Under the pieces are notes generated by a model, which saw nothing but the letters and a program-made list of their open reading frames with translations, made no database searches and had not been told where the DNA came from. A program made the translations under genes and the position numbers. Positions 1-11,000 of a stretch of 64,000 nucleotides of DNA are shown here, in pieces. Source of the stretch: Candidozyma auris. Taxonomy: Eukaryota; Ascomycota; Pichiomycetes; Serinales; Metschnikowiaceae. The stretch lies in the NCBI RefSeq assembly GCF_003013715.1, contig NC_072817.1, forward strand, positions 372,001 to 436,000, read 5' to 3'. The number at the start of each line of letters is the position of its first letter. The stretch's first letter is position 1.

Positions 1-3000
1 CTCGAATCTTGTAAAAATTGAGGTAAGCAATTAAACAATCCTTCAATCATGATTGCAAAATATTGAACGGATTCATCGGTCATCAAACCTTGCTTGGTGA
101 ACACAGATATAAAGCTATCCAAAATGCTGATTACCACATCATCTTTGCAGTTTTTGTTTACCAACAAGGATAGTACGGCTCTCAATGGTAGCCAGTCGTC
201 CAACTTAAAGAATGACAAATAATTAGTCATTTCGACACGACTTAGAATGAAATCAAGTAGCGAGGATGTTTGTTCAGTATGTTCAGCTGCAAAATTTTCC
301 ATACGAGGTTGTAAAACGAATTCGTATAAGGCCGGCATCAAATCTTTCCAATTTAAGTCGGTTCCAGCGATTTTATCTAAAGTTGTCAAACACTTGAACG
401 CATTTTGTCTCAACCCCTTGAGATTCACACCAGTGGTTTCCTCATCGGAAGAGTCGATTAATTCTTGAGTGCAAATAAGGACGTAAACAAGTGGGAAGGA
501 AGTCTCTGCAACAAGATCTTTGTACTTATAACCCAATGAATCATAAACTTCTGCAAGCATGTTGATGAAACCAGCCATGGTTTTTGTATTTTTGAAGATA
601 GTTGTCTTTCTCTCCCTGGACAGAAAGAATGTTTGCCATGGAATCCTGTTGCTCATCTGCGAAAGGAACATTTTGATGAATCTCCTAGGTAAATTGGGAA
701 GCAATGTCGCAACCGTGAATTTTGCCCCTGTTCTTGCATGCTTTCGACCTGAGAACTGAATCTTTCCGAAAAGGATTTGGACAATCACAGGAAAGACTAC
801 ATTCTCGTCCGCTTCGTGAACTCGTCCACTAGAGTTATCTCCTACCAAATTCATCAACTCCTCTTTGAAAAGTCTTTCATCAAGAAGGTTGAACAAATTG
901 TCGCGGTACTTCTCGGGTAAACAATCAAGGGCAAAGAGCGTCTTTAAAGCGACTTCTTGTAGATTCTTATTCTTTGAGCTCAAGGTTGACATGATGATTC
1001 TTTTGAGAGCATCTGCATGATTTCTCAACCTTAAAGAGCTGACAATGTTCAAAATAGTGACTTTGTCCTCTGATGTCCACTCTTCATTTGAATCATTTGC
1101 GAACATGGAAAATGTGAGTTCTATGACTTCTTCAGTTTGGGACTTCACGAGCCTAGGAACCACGCTTAAGCAGTAAAGTAATCTCGATCTTATGACGACA
1201 CTAAACAGGTCTTGTTTTTTGTTCATTTGGCGTTCTCGACGGAGCCACAATGTGAGTTGCTCAGTATTCTGTGGTAAAAAATTGCAAACTCGGTAAGCGT
1301 AATCTTCAAATAAATGTTCGTCAAGCCTTAGAAATGAACTAAAATGGCTTACATTTTCTGTATCGCATCTGTTTCGATTACCATTCTGAGTCTGAGGTGT
1401 TCTGTGTGCCTGCTTTAAAAGAAGTGCACCCATGAATTCGTCAAATCTCGTATTCGTGATGCTCTTGAGACCTTCATGCACGGCTTGCCAGCAAGGTTGA
1501 AACTTATTGGAGAGAAGCCCGATGACGTAATGAGATAGAACTTGAATCATTACAGTCAGTGTCTTCATGGCTGCGAATTGCCGAAAAACTTCAGATACCC
1601 TAGCTCTGATGTTGTTGGCATTTGATACATCTAATGAGATTTGATCTATCAACATAAACTGACTCAAAAGCGGTTCGTTCTCGGGGCAGGAAATCATGAG
1701 GATCTCAGTGCTGGCTAGGCGAAGTTCCTTATGTGAGGATGAAAGATTTCGTATACAAAAAGTAATAACGTCTGCCGAGATATATGCTTTAGAGCCGACA
1801 AATTGCCTCAATGAATTTATGTATACAACAGACTCTTTGCATACCAGTACTGTTTTGTTAATGAAATCGACCATATTAAATCGACATTTTTCCTCAGTAG
1901 GATTTGCCAGGCATTTGTAATAAAGGTTGATTAGATGGCCAATGAGATCTGCTGCTTCGCTCACATTGTGACGGGACAAGACTGTGTCAAGTACATCGCA
2001 TATTCTTTCAAGGTCACCGCTATCAAAACGGGCCGTGAGGTCAAGAATTTCACACTTCCAGGCGAGTTTCTCGATATCATTTGACACCTTTGAATCTTCG
2101 GACAAACTTTTGATTAAGCTTCTCTTTGTAGGTTTTGGCAATGTGACACACTTCAATAAATCTGAGTCGCTGTCATGCTTTCTCAAGAAGATTAACAATA
2201 ATCTTTTTAGTCCAGCATCCAGCTTTAGTCCATTGACCGTCTGCTGAAGAAGTTTCTCAAGACAGAGTGTACGCATTCTAGCGTTAGAGCAATCCATTAG
2301 TATGTTCAATATACTCACTTTGAGGACCTCGGAGTAGTTTGTCGGCATGGCCTCCCAAATTTTAAAGATCAAGTTTGAGGATACAAGAGCGTCCATATTT
2401 CTCGACACGACCGCAAGAAACAATGCAAACCCGCTTGCACTTTCTGGAATATCCACTCCCTCGAAATCTAATCTAATGAAGGCGGAACAGATCTCGTTGA
2501 CAAACCTTAATGTCTCTTTGTTCCATACCACCTTTTTCCCGTTATCGACGAACAAAATTACCAGTGTAAGATAAAAAAGGCGAAATGAGTGTTCATGAGT
2601 TGACACAATGGTAGAGTACTTGTTTAGCTCTGCGAAAACCTTTTCAGTGAATTTCAGACCGCTTTCATTAGATGCTTGATGTGTTACTTCGTATAAGACA
2701 CGAGAGACTATTTGAAGAAGAGTCTTATTTTTTGACTCCATTTGCAAAACTTTCTCGAGTAAAGGCGCTAACATCAGCAAGCTCCTTGTATGTAGACTCT
2801 TGTTGGGCATCTTCATAGCCTCAGAGAAAAGAAGAATTAAGTTATCACAGAACACATCTCCCATCTCTAGTGAAATCAAACGATCAGAAAGCTGTTCAAT
2901 AAAATTGATATAAGCCTGAGAAGTCAGCTTTCGGATCAAATACGAAAATGCTTCAGCACAATAGCGACCGACGTGTAGTTGTTTTTGATTTTTCAACAAC

Positions 3001-3527
3001 GGCAATAACTCCTCAAATGTAGTCCATAAGTTCTGAGTGAGTACCAGCGAAAGATATTTGAATGCATGGGCCAAAGAATTGAAACACCACTCGTAAGCAG
3101 TTGCACATTTGTTTGCAGGCAGTGTCGTATTCAGATTTATGAAAGTGCTTACATGAATGATTATTTTGAGGTATCTTGGGTAGAAACACATGAAGTCGGG
3201 ACCTAGATCATGAATGAATTGAGTTAACGCTTCCAAAAGTGGTTGAAGTGAGTAATGATCAGACCTTCTGATATATAGTTCTAATACATCAAAAATTTTA
3301 TTCGAATTATGGATGATCGAAGGAAGAGATCCACTCAAAGGCTCCAAATAATCAAGACATTCCACAAAATTTGCACTTACATTGATCTCTCTCCAGTGAT
3401 CTATAGTCGTAATAAAAAACGATGAGGAGGCGTAGTCGTGGCTCCGGGTGCCTATCTTGGAGTGCGGATCAATTTTTATGTCATTAATTCGGTCCTTAAA
3501 AGATTGGAACTTGTGCCTGTTCGTCAT
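1..3527 (-). CDS. UTP20: U3 snoRNP-associated protein Utp20, 5' part only
   Basis: One reading frame stays open on the minus strand from an ATG at 3527 to the left edge, giving about 1175 residues of a protein that is roughly 2500 residues in yeast. The N-terminus (FQSFKDRI, then SLQPLL and FIHDLGPDF) matches the start of yeast Utp20, and the rest is the helical-repeat, low-motif sequence typical of that family. Utp20 is a giant HEAT-repeat scaffold of the small-subunit processome in the nucleolus, needed for 18S rRNA maturation. No ATG lies in frame between the chosen start and the upstream stop near 3666. The 3' half, including the basic C-terminal tail, is outside the window. RMD1 is divergent, about 1 kb away. 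Confidence 0.93.
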   Translation of the reverse strand, partial: MTNRHKFQSFKDRINDIKIDPHSKIGTRSHDYASSSFFITTIDHWREINVSANFVECLDYLEPLSGSLPSIIHNSNKIFDVLELYIRRSDHYSLQPLLEALTQFIHDLGPDFMCFYPRYLKIIIHVSTFINLNTTLPANKCATAYEWCFNSLAHAFKYLSLVLTQNLWTTFEELLPLLKNQKQLHVGRYCAEAFSYLIRKLTSQAYINFIEQLSDRLISLEMGDVFCDNLILLFSEAMKMPNKSLHTRSLLMLAPLLEKVLQMESKNKTLLQIVSRVLYEVTHQASNESGLKFTEKVFAELNKYSTIVSTHEHSFRLFYLTLVILFVDNGKKVVWNKETLRFVNEICSAFIRLDFEGVDIPESASGFALFLAVVSRNMDALVSSNLIFKIWEAMPTNYSEVLKVSILNILMDCSNARMRTLCLEKLLQQTVNGLKLDAGLKRLLLIFLRKHDSDSDLLKCVTLPKPTKRSLIKSLSEDSKVSNDIEKLAWKCEILDLTARFDSGDLERICDVLDTVLSRHNVSEAADLIGHLINLYYKCLANPTEEKCRFNMVDFINKTVLVCKESVVYINSLRQFVGSKAYISADVITFCIRNLSSSHKELRLASTEILMISCPENEPLLSQFMLIDQISLDVSNANNIRARVSEVFRQFAAMKTLTVMIQVLSHYVIGLLSNKFQPCWQAVHEGLKSITNTRFDEFMGALLLKQAHRTPQTQNGNRNRCDTENVSHFSSFLRLDEHLFEDYAYRVCNFLPQNTEQLTLWLRRERQMNKKQDLFSVVIRSRLLYCLSVVPRLVKSQTEEVIELTFSMFANDSNEEWTSEDKVTILNIVSSLRLRNHADALKRIIMSTLSSKNKNLQEVALKTLFALDCLPEKYRDNLFNLLDERLFKEELMNLVGDNSSGRVHEADENVVFPVIVQILFGKIQFSGRKHARTGAKFTVATLLPNLPRRFIKMFLSQMSNRIPWQTFFLSRERKTTIFKNTKTMAGFINMLAEVYDSLGYKYKDLVAETSFPLVYVLICTQELIDSSDEETTGVNLKGLRQNAFKCLTTLDKIAGTDLNWKDLMPALYEFVLQPRMENFAAEHTEQTSSLLDFILSRVEMTNYLSFFKLDDWLPLRAVLSLLVNKNCKDDVVISILDSFISVFTKQGLMTDESVQYFAIMIEGLFNCLPQFLQDS

Positions 3528-4570
3528 GGTCCAGTAGCGTAGATCCAATATGTCTTCGTAGAACAGCTCATCGCGACCAGAGAAGTTGTGCTTGTACAGG
3601 ACGATGAGATATAAAGACGATGCAGCGAACCCTGACCCACAACGTATATTCACCGACGATGTTGGTCACCTGAAGACTTGGTTTTATCCCGCTGAATATC
3701 TGTTGATTTATTCCCCTTTATTTCTTTCCTTTATCTTGGTTTTGATTACTACTCATAACCTCATGCTTTATTACAAAGTGTCGCGACAGGGTCGTGAACT
3801 ACAACATCCTAGCCACGAATGCTTCACACAGGCGTTACTGTCCCCAAATCGTAAAAGACAAATTAATTTTTATATCGTTTCAAGGTTTGCATCCAACCTT
3901 CTTCGAAAAATGCTGTAGATCGGAATCATATTCTTGATATGAAGCTATCTGTACAATTCAGTGCTCGGGATTTGAGCAAGTGACCTAAACAAAGATGACA
4001 ATTGCACGATTTTAGATCTAGCAAAAGTTTCATGATTTCATGGGCAGACAAAAAAATTGAACTCCCATGGATCTTCAGTGAGTTGAAAGTTCAGACGTTG
4101 CAGTATGTCATCCTCCTACAGATCACGACTAATAACAGTTTCTTAGCATTCTCTGGCACCTCGCTTGAATATAATGCTTGTGTACTTGAGTGTCGCTTAT
4201 ATTGATCCTTGAGTGAACTCGTAGACCTTTTCATACTTCTGCATGAGAATCAGACTATACAGAGACGAAATTCCTTTTTTTTTTTTTTTTTCTTTTTTCT
4301 TTCGTTGTACTGTTAAGTTTGATTTGAAACTCTCAATGCGTTGCTTTTTTTTCGTTCTGCAAGGAGGAGTTGTTCGTAAAGAGAGGACCTTTAGGTGTTG
4401 CTGTGGTCTTTATCTTTCACATTTTCGCGGCTCTTTTCCCAAAATCAGACGAAACAGGAAGTTCACAATTTGAACCCCTGTTCAGTTTACATTGTAAGTC
4501 AGTTCACTACTCATATTGATATACGAAATAATAAATCGAACGAAATCATTGAGGAAGTATTGGTTAAAAA
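3528..4570. other. Divergent intergenic region UTP20 / RMD1
   Basis: About 1 kb between two divergent starts. It holds a PAC-like box close to UTP20 and a run of 17 T at 4275-4291 about 280 bp before RMD1. Short open frames here lack family resemblance or begin at non-ATG codons. Confidence 0.6.
3602..3610 (+). promoter_or_regulatory. PAC-like box upstream of UTP20
   Basis: CGATGAGAT, about 75 bp before the UTP20 ATG, matches the core of the PAC element (GCGATGAGMT) that marks ribosome-biogenesis genes in budding yeasts. UTP20 is such a gene. The leading G of the consensus is missing, so this is a probable, not perfect, site. Confidence 0.45.
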
Positions 4571-5818
4571 ATGCTGTCTCAGAGTGAACAGACTCCTTTG
4601 ATTAGACCCCCCCTGAAAGGATCACAATACGAGGGTAGAAGCACAACTCAGAATTTACAAGGCCGCAAGACAACATCGAAAATTGCTAATAACTCCAAGC
4701 TTGGCCTTCAAAGGCTTAGCAGAACAACCCAGAAGCTCAAACTCTTGCCCGAAGATCCTCCCGATCTCGGGTACGAGCGAATTAAACTCAATCCTGAGAA
4801 CTACTCAGAAAATCATTCACGGGATGGTGGTGTGTACTCACAGGTGACACGCATAACTGACAAGCCAGCAAGAAAGGACGCCGAGATTCTTGGAAAGCTG
4901 CACAGGGATCTTCTACCTCGAGTAACCGCTTACTGCACAGCAGGCTCGTATAAGATGAAAGATCTTCTTCGCTGGCTCAAGGATAAGAAAAGAATTCATA
5001 ACACAATGCCCAAACTTTTTGATGAATGCCTCTATACGCCATTCACATACAAAGACTGGAGAAATGATTCTGACGATGGAGGTAAGACCCTAATTCGCCT
5101 CGCTGATGATGGTGGTGAGATTGAATTCGGTAAGCAAAACGACATTTTCATCTTCGAATATGGTGTTGTTATAATGTGGTGTTACACGCGTAAGGAAGAG
5201 ATGGCTTTTTTGGAAGACCTTGCTCGTTTTGAAAGTGAGAAACTTTCTTCAGAAGATGTTCAAGTGGAGGAGTTCAATTACTACATCACAACGTCGTATC
5301 AGCCACGAATCTACAATGATTTCATAACGCTTCGAGATGACGCAAACTACATGCTAAAGCTATCGATATCTCATGCATTGGCACAATCAGTGAAAATATC
5401 GTTGTTCGAAGAACTCGTTGATAATACCATTGAAGACACACAAGACATTCCTCAACAAATAGCTCACACAGGCAAGGTAGAAATGACCAGAGATGAAATC
5501 ATGAAGTCAATAGGGGAACTTTTTATTCTCCGTATCAACATCAATCTCCATGGATCAGTTTTAGATTCGCCAGAGCTCATGTGGGCGGAACCTCACCTTG
5601 AACCAATATACCAGGCAACACGCGGTTACTTGGAAATAAATCAAAGGGTGGAATTACTAGAACAAAGGCTAGAAGTAATCTCGGACTTGCTACAGATGCT
5701 TAAAGAACAGCTCGGACACTCACAAGAAGAAAACCTAGAGTTTGTTGTTATAGTATTGGTATGCATCGAGGTTCTAGTCAGTGTTGTCAATGTAATTGTG
5801 GACTTCTTGACATTTTAG
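4571..5818 (+). CDS. RMD1: Rmd1-type DUF155 protein (sporulation / Rmd1 family)
   Basis: 415 residues, close to the 430 of yeast Rmd1 and shorter than its paralogue Rmd8. After a basic, Ser/Thr-rich leader (1-110) comes the RMND1/DUF155 domain (about 115-390), with family landmarks such as RVTAYCTA, FEYGVVIMW, IPQQIAHTGKV, LFILRININL and ARGYLEI-type sequence. The last 25 residues are a hydrophobic membrane-anchor segment, as usual in this family. Yeast Rmd1 is required for meiotic nuclear division; its biochemical activity is unknown. The first ATG after the upstream stop was used. RMD8 is the main alternative, but length and overall form favour Rmd1. Confidence 0.85.
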   Translation: MLSQSEQTPLIRPPLKGSQYEGRSTTQNLQGRKTTSKIANNSKLGLQRLSRTTQKLKLLPEDPPDLGYERIKLNPENYSENHSRDGGVYSQVTRITDKPARKDAEILGKLHRDLLPRVTAYCTAGSYKMKDLLRWLKDKKRIHNTMPKLFDECLYTPFTYKDWRNDSDDGGKTLIRLADDGGEIEFGKQNDIFIFEYGVVIMWCYTRKEEMAFLEDLARFESEKLSSEDVQVEEFNYYITTSYQPRIYNDFITLRDDANYMLKLSISHALAQSVKISLFEELVDNTIEDTQDIPQQIAHTGKVEMTRDEIMKSIGELFILRININLHGSVLDSPELMWAEPHLEPIYQATRGYLEINQRVELLEQRLEVISDLLQMLKEQLGHSQEENLEFVVIVLVCIEVLVSVVNVIVDFLTF

Positions 5819-6285
5819 CACTTTTGTTTTTGAGCAATGAGGTGAGTGCGATCTAGAACTATTGGCACTGTGATAGCGACGAAGATTTAAGAATTCGCGA
5901 CATCTGAGACAAGAGCCTCTGCATTGTTAGACTGAGAGAAATAGGTTCCGCACGCAAGCAAGCTTCCTTGTGTGAAGGAAATGACGTGAATAGCGGCTCG
6001 CCACATCTTGTGGCGAAGCACAAGAAAAATTTTCTACTAGCCGCAAGCAAGCATAGGGGGCTGGTGACACTTGCCACACGTCTTAAATAAGGCGCATGCC
6101 CTGTAGGACGAATTAAGAAAAACTGGCTTTGCTTCTACCGTCCTTGCTAAATTTGAGTCATAAAACACTTCTGGGTTTTCGTGAAACCATTCATATTGGT
6201 ATTCTTCCAAATCTTTTTCCCTTCAAGACTAAGAAGGCAAATTTGCATCATTTTTTTCTTCTGTCATCAATCATCGGGATAAAGA
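5819..6285. other. Intergenic region with short repeats and a hairpin
   Basis: 467 bp between tandem genes. CGCAAGCAAGC occurs twice (5953-5963 and 6042-6052). A perfect 7-bp inverted repeat lies at 6006-6012 and 6019-6025. No convincing ORF. Confidence 0.6.
6006..6025. repeat. Short perfect inverted repeat (hairpin)
   Basis: TCTTGTG and its reverse complement CACAAGA are separated by a 6-base loop. It lies 187 bp after the RMD1 stop and 260 bp before the next start, so it could sit in the 3' UTR of the former or the leader of the latter. Confidence 0.45.
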
Positions 6286-7949
6286 ATGAATTCACCAACA
6301 AGATGCGGGAGCAGCTCGCTTCCAACTTTAGTTAGAACTAGTACTCTTCCTTCAGAATTCATTCGCCAGCACATTGAAATCGTTAACACCCCTATCCAGC
6401 TCGATGTTGGTCGTGAAGTGTGTGAAATGCAATCTAGTTGGTGCAAGGAAGAACAAGATGAGGAAAGAAGGTTGGTCAGGCTTATTGTGAAGCGAAGGTC
6501 TTACGCTACGTTCGCAATACTGGCTGAACCAGTTGCCCCTCACTCGTATGCATCAGATGACAATTCTTTGGTGATCTCTTGCATCAGGTGGAAAGAGAAG
6601 AATATCTGTGTTGTTACTTCTGTTGATATCATACTAGTGTTGGAGCATCTTGTCGGGGAACATTTTTCTATTGAAGAGAAGAGCAGAGTCCGTAGAAATT
6701 TGCAGTTCCTTAAGCCTTACACCGTTACGAAATCTTCCCCTGAATGTCGCAGACTATTTTCATCACTAATGTCTATGGAGAATCCTAGGCCTCGGAATAT
6801 AGAGAAAGGTTTGAAAGTTTTCGAGTGGTCGAATTTATTTGTTGCAGTCAATAGGGTTCTATCCAAGTACTCGGCCAATCCTGACTGTTCAGAAACCAAG
6901 AAATTGGCTGCTCTCGCCGAAAAGAACTGCCTGAAAAGCTCCTCGGTATCTAGTGAAATCTACATGGACACTGATGCTAAGAGGAAGTGGTATCCCCGAC
7001 CGGGTCAAAATGCGAGTTGGTCTAATCCCCCCCCTATGTCAATTCTCATCAAACACTACCATACCGAGTTTCTCACTCTCAGCCATACCTAGAGCCACTG
7101 AAAGGGTTTCATGAAGCGGACAAGTATCAAGAGAGTACATCTCTTCAACCAAATGCCCAGTATTCCAAGCAACTGTCTTCAGGCTCAGGTGCTGTGATAC
7201 ACTCGTGCACTCGACTGCATCCCATGACATGTGGATCGAAACAGTCTAAACTCGATTGTGATTTGAGCGCACTTGACAACTCTGAAAACTCCACTTCGTC
7301 AACCGACCTATCGCTTAAATCTAAGTCTCAAACTGCCTCAACATCAGTGGGAGCTTCACTCGATGAAAAGAGTTTCTCAGGTGGGTCGAGTTCCGTCGAA
7401 AGTGGGAGTGGAAGAATTGTTGATGATGGTTTTGGCTCCGAAGATTCTAACGGAACCCGAAAGAGTAATCTGAAACGTAAATCTGGCACTATCCCCGAGC
7501 ATGAAATAAAGGACTTCGAAGAAAGCAAGTCCACAACACCTGTTGAAGGCAACCATTCCTCTAACTTGAAGTATCTTCCTGTTCTGAAGCTTAGCACAGC
7601 GAACATGAAAAAGCACGACTTGGAGTTAGCTCAAATGGATCCTTCAGAAAGGGGGAACACAAAATTCACCAACATTGGGGCAGCGGCAGCAGCAGAAGAA
7701 ATGTCATCCAACACAGAGTCGAGTGAGTCAAAACGAAGAAGATCTTCTCGAAAAAAACGTAAGAGTTTAAAGCTACCCGCTATCACATCGGCGCTCGACA
7801 GGAGGTTCCCACTCCCCAATCCCAAACAGATCGAGCTCTACACGCAGGGTTCTGATACTGTGCACTTAGATCCTCGTCCATATTCCAGCAACGACAGCTC
7901 TACTCCTATCAGCACCGAGGAGAGTAGTGCGGAGAGTTTAAGTCGTTGA
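6286..7949 (+). CDS. Medusa-like (DUF7082) developmental regulator, frameshifted at a C8 run
   Basis: Two overlapping open frames form one gene. Frame A runs 6286-7092; frame B is open from the 8-base C run at 7027-7034 to the stop at 7949. One extra C (or two fewer) would join them into about 554 residues. The N-terminal half (about 60-185) carries a conserved block with LVRLIVKRRSYA, VISCIRWKEK, VTSVDII, RRNLQFLKPYTV and NPRPRNIEKGLKVFEW. I recall this as the DUF7082 domain of fungal MedA/Medusa regulators of conidiation and adhesion. The C-terminal half is Ser/Thr/Lys-rich with a basic KRRRSSRKKRK stretch, a likely nuclear signal. The break could be an assembly error, a strain-specific lesion, or slippage in a homopolymer. 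The family name rests on memory of motifs and is moderately certain. Confidence 0.6.
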
Positions 7950-8066
7950 ATCCAACAAAGCACAATTTAGTTGAGTAATGTTTATATTTACGTAATGTAA
8001 TTTATTCAGATTTGTTGCTCTTTACAAACGAGTCAGTGCTTCTAATGCGTGGCTTCTGATCTCCGT

Positions 8067-11000
8067 CTAAGGTACACGTGCAAACATAACATCAACAGAA
8101 CGTAAGGAGACAATAGTTGTTCTATGAAGCACGGTCTTAAAAGCAACCCACGTAGGCACGGATTTCGGACGGTACCTGGAAAGATCCAAATCGTTGGTGA
8201 GAACACTGTTTTTTTCATTGGCAACCTCAATCTTTTTCCAGTTTTGGATCATGAGGTTCACTCTAGCCATAGCCTCATCCTTGGACTCTTCAGGGTTCTT
8301 CGACACAACGTCCAACACATGGTCAGCGAAGTTAACTGTAGTAGGGCAAGCATAACCTAACTTCTCGAAATATTGTGGCATACCATTGACGTCACCATTG
8401 TAAACAACAAATCCACCACGTGCAAGCAACACCATAGAGTCAAATTGCCAGAACATCTCCTTGCTGGGTTGGTGAATGGTCAGAATGATTGTGGTACCTT
8501 GCTCTGCCAACTCATGCAAAAGTGTGAGGATCGACTTCGAGGTAGCGGTGTCCAATCCAGAGGTGGGCTCATCAAGAAACAAAATCTTAGGTTTTCCCAA
8601 AAGCTGAATGGCAATAGAAACACGACGCTTCTCACCGCCTGAAATGCCTTTCACGGTGGCAGAACCAATTGGAGTGTCCGCACAGTCCACCAAGCCAGTT
8701 TGTCTCAAAAGCAAGGTGATGATCGAAGGAATCCTGCAATGCTCTTCAACGGGTAAACGCAACTTGGCTTGGTAGTAGAGGGTCTCACGAACTGTTAACT
8801 GAGGAATCAACAAGTTGTCGTGCTGTGTGACATACGCCGCAATATTGGAGAACTCAGAAGGAGAAACCTCAACAGCATTGTTAAGATAGATATTGCCACC
8901 TCTAGAAAAGGTCGATGTCTTCGGCAAACGATCGGCAAGGAAGTTGAGGAAGGTAGTCTTTCCACCTCCAGAAGGACCCATGATGACATTGACGGCATTG
9001 GCTTTGAAATCGGCAGTAACGTCATCGAGCAAAACTCTATTGACTCTCTTGGCGAGAAGCGAACGTGACTCTCTGACTTTTACCGACAAAGTGATCTTCT
9101 TGACATTGATGGACACACTCTCCTTCTCAACACGCTCCTTGTCATCGGTGAACTCACTGGACAAGTCCTGCAATTTTTTCTCGTCTTCGTCATCACCACC
9201 GATTCTGTTCTTCTTTTTCTTAGCCACGGCCATATCATAGTTTCTGAACGAGAGACAAATAGCAGATAAAATATTGAAGCCCATGTACCACGCAACAAGG
9301 ATACCAATGGGCTCACCAATCCAGTTCCTTGGAAAGCCCAAGACGTTGAGCTGGTAATCACCAGAGTACTCGGAACATCTTTCGTCTCCAGCAGGAAATG
9401 GACAGTCACCTTCCCAATTAGTGTACTGATTAGCAGTAAGAGCACCAAAGGCATACCAAAAGTAAGCAAGATATTTCACCCAACGAACGTAGACTGGCAT
9501 GGTAGCAGCGTTCACGAAGTAACCACAGCCGGAGTTTTGGAGCTGGTAGAAAGCGTTTGAAATCAAAGCAGAAATTGAGAAGTCTGTGCCCAAGGTAAAG
9601 CAAAGAAAGCCTGTGGTGAAAGAAATTGCAGTCACAAGGAAGCCAATGGCAAAGAATATACCAAAGTATGAGGCGTCGTTAGAATCGTTGAAATTGTCAC
9701 CTAGTCTCAAACCCCACATGAAATATGTAACCACACAAAACAAGAAAGACACCGGAATATCCTCGAGCAAGAGCTTACCTAATCTTCTGGAAATTACGAA
9801 GCCAGGTATACTCACACAGCCTTCTTTATATTCTTTAAAGAAGAATACACCGTCGTGTGCCCACAATCTTTCGAGTTCCATGAGCAAGGGGTAGAAACCC
9901 AATACCTCAATCACAACATAGAGACATGATGTAAGCGATCTTATACCTGCTAAATCCGCCTTGGGCTTGTAGAATACCCAGCCAAGAATGATTGCCAACA
10001 TAAGTGACATGCCGTTGAGTGCAAGAAGCGATGTTCGGTCTCTGTATGAAAGCTTGAAGGTTCTTCTAGTAAGGACGTACACTTCCTTCCAAATTGGGAG
10101 AGGTTGTGCAGCATCGAATGCCTTCATGTTATCCTTGAACCTCGCTTCCTCTTGCTCCTGAGTCAACGAGTACTCTTTGGAATGCTCATGACGCCACAGC
10201 TCCACAAGGCTGTCGACGATACGGGAAGTTCTTGCCTCTTCGCTTGCAGAACGAGTCAGTTTGACTGACATGGTCATGAGAGCGTTAAAAGTGGCGAAAG
10301 GGTCTTCATCCTCGATCTTTTCAACGACATTCTTCTCGTGAAGTCTCCGGAAGTAGCCACTGGCATCGGCCAAGGCGTCGCAAAAAATCAAACGGCCTCC
10401 ACGGGCAAGCACGCAGAGCTTATCAAACAAGGCAGCTATCTCCAGCCTGGGCTGGTGGATGGAAAGGATGATGGTGATACCGATTTGAGGAGAGGCAAGT
10501 GTTCTCAAGATCTTGACCAAAGTCAATGCCGAGGTAGTGTCAAGCCCCGTAGTAGGCTCATCAAGGAAAAGCAATGCAGGCTTGTTAAGAAGCTGGATGG
10601 CCAACGAGGTTCTTCTCTGCTCACCTCCGGAGAGATTGATGTGGTTAGTGAATGACTTAACAATCTCATTGGACCTATGAGACAACTGCAAAAGCTGCAA
10701 AAGCGAGTCCACGAGCTCGACTCGTTCGTACTGAGACACCATGGGAATCCGAAGCTCGGCCTGGTACAACAAGGTCTCTCTAAGCGTAAGGCCCGGCAAG
10801 AATACATCTTCTTGCTGCATGTAAGCGGTGGTGATGGCACTCTTGCTTTCTCTGTCGTAGTCTATGCATCCAGAGAAGCTCATGGTAGCCTGGTTAACGT
10901 TCAACCTCTGCGCAAGCACATTAAGAAGCGTGGTCTTGCCTGCTCCCGAGCCGCCCATGATGGCCATGATGTTGTTTTTGGGCAACTCAAACGACACCCG

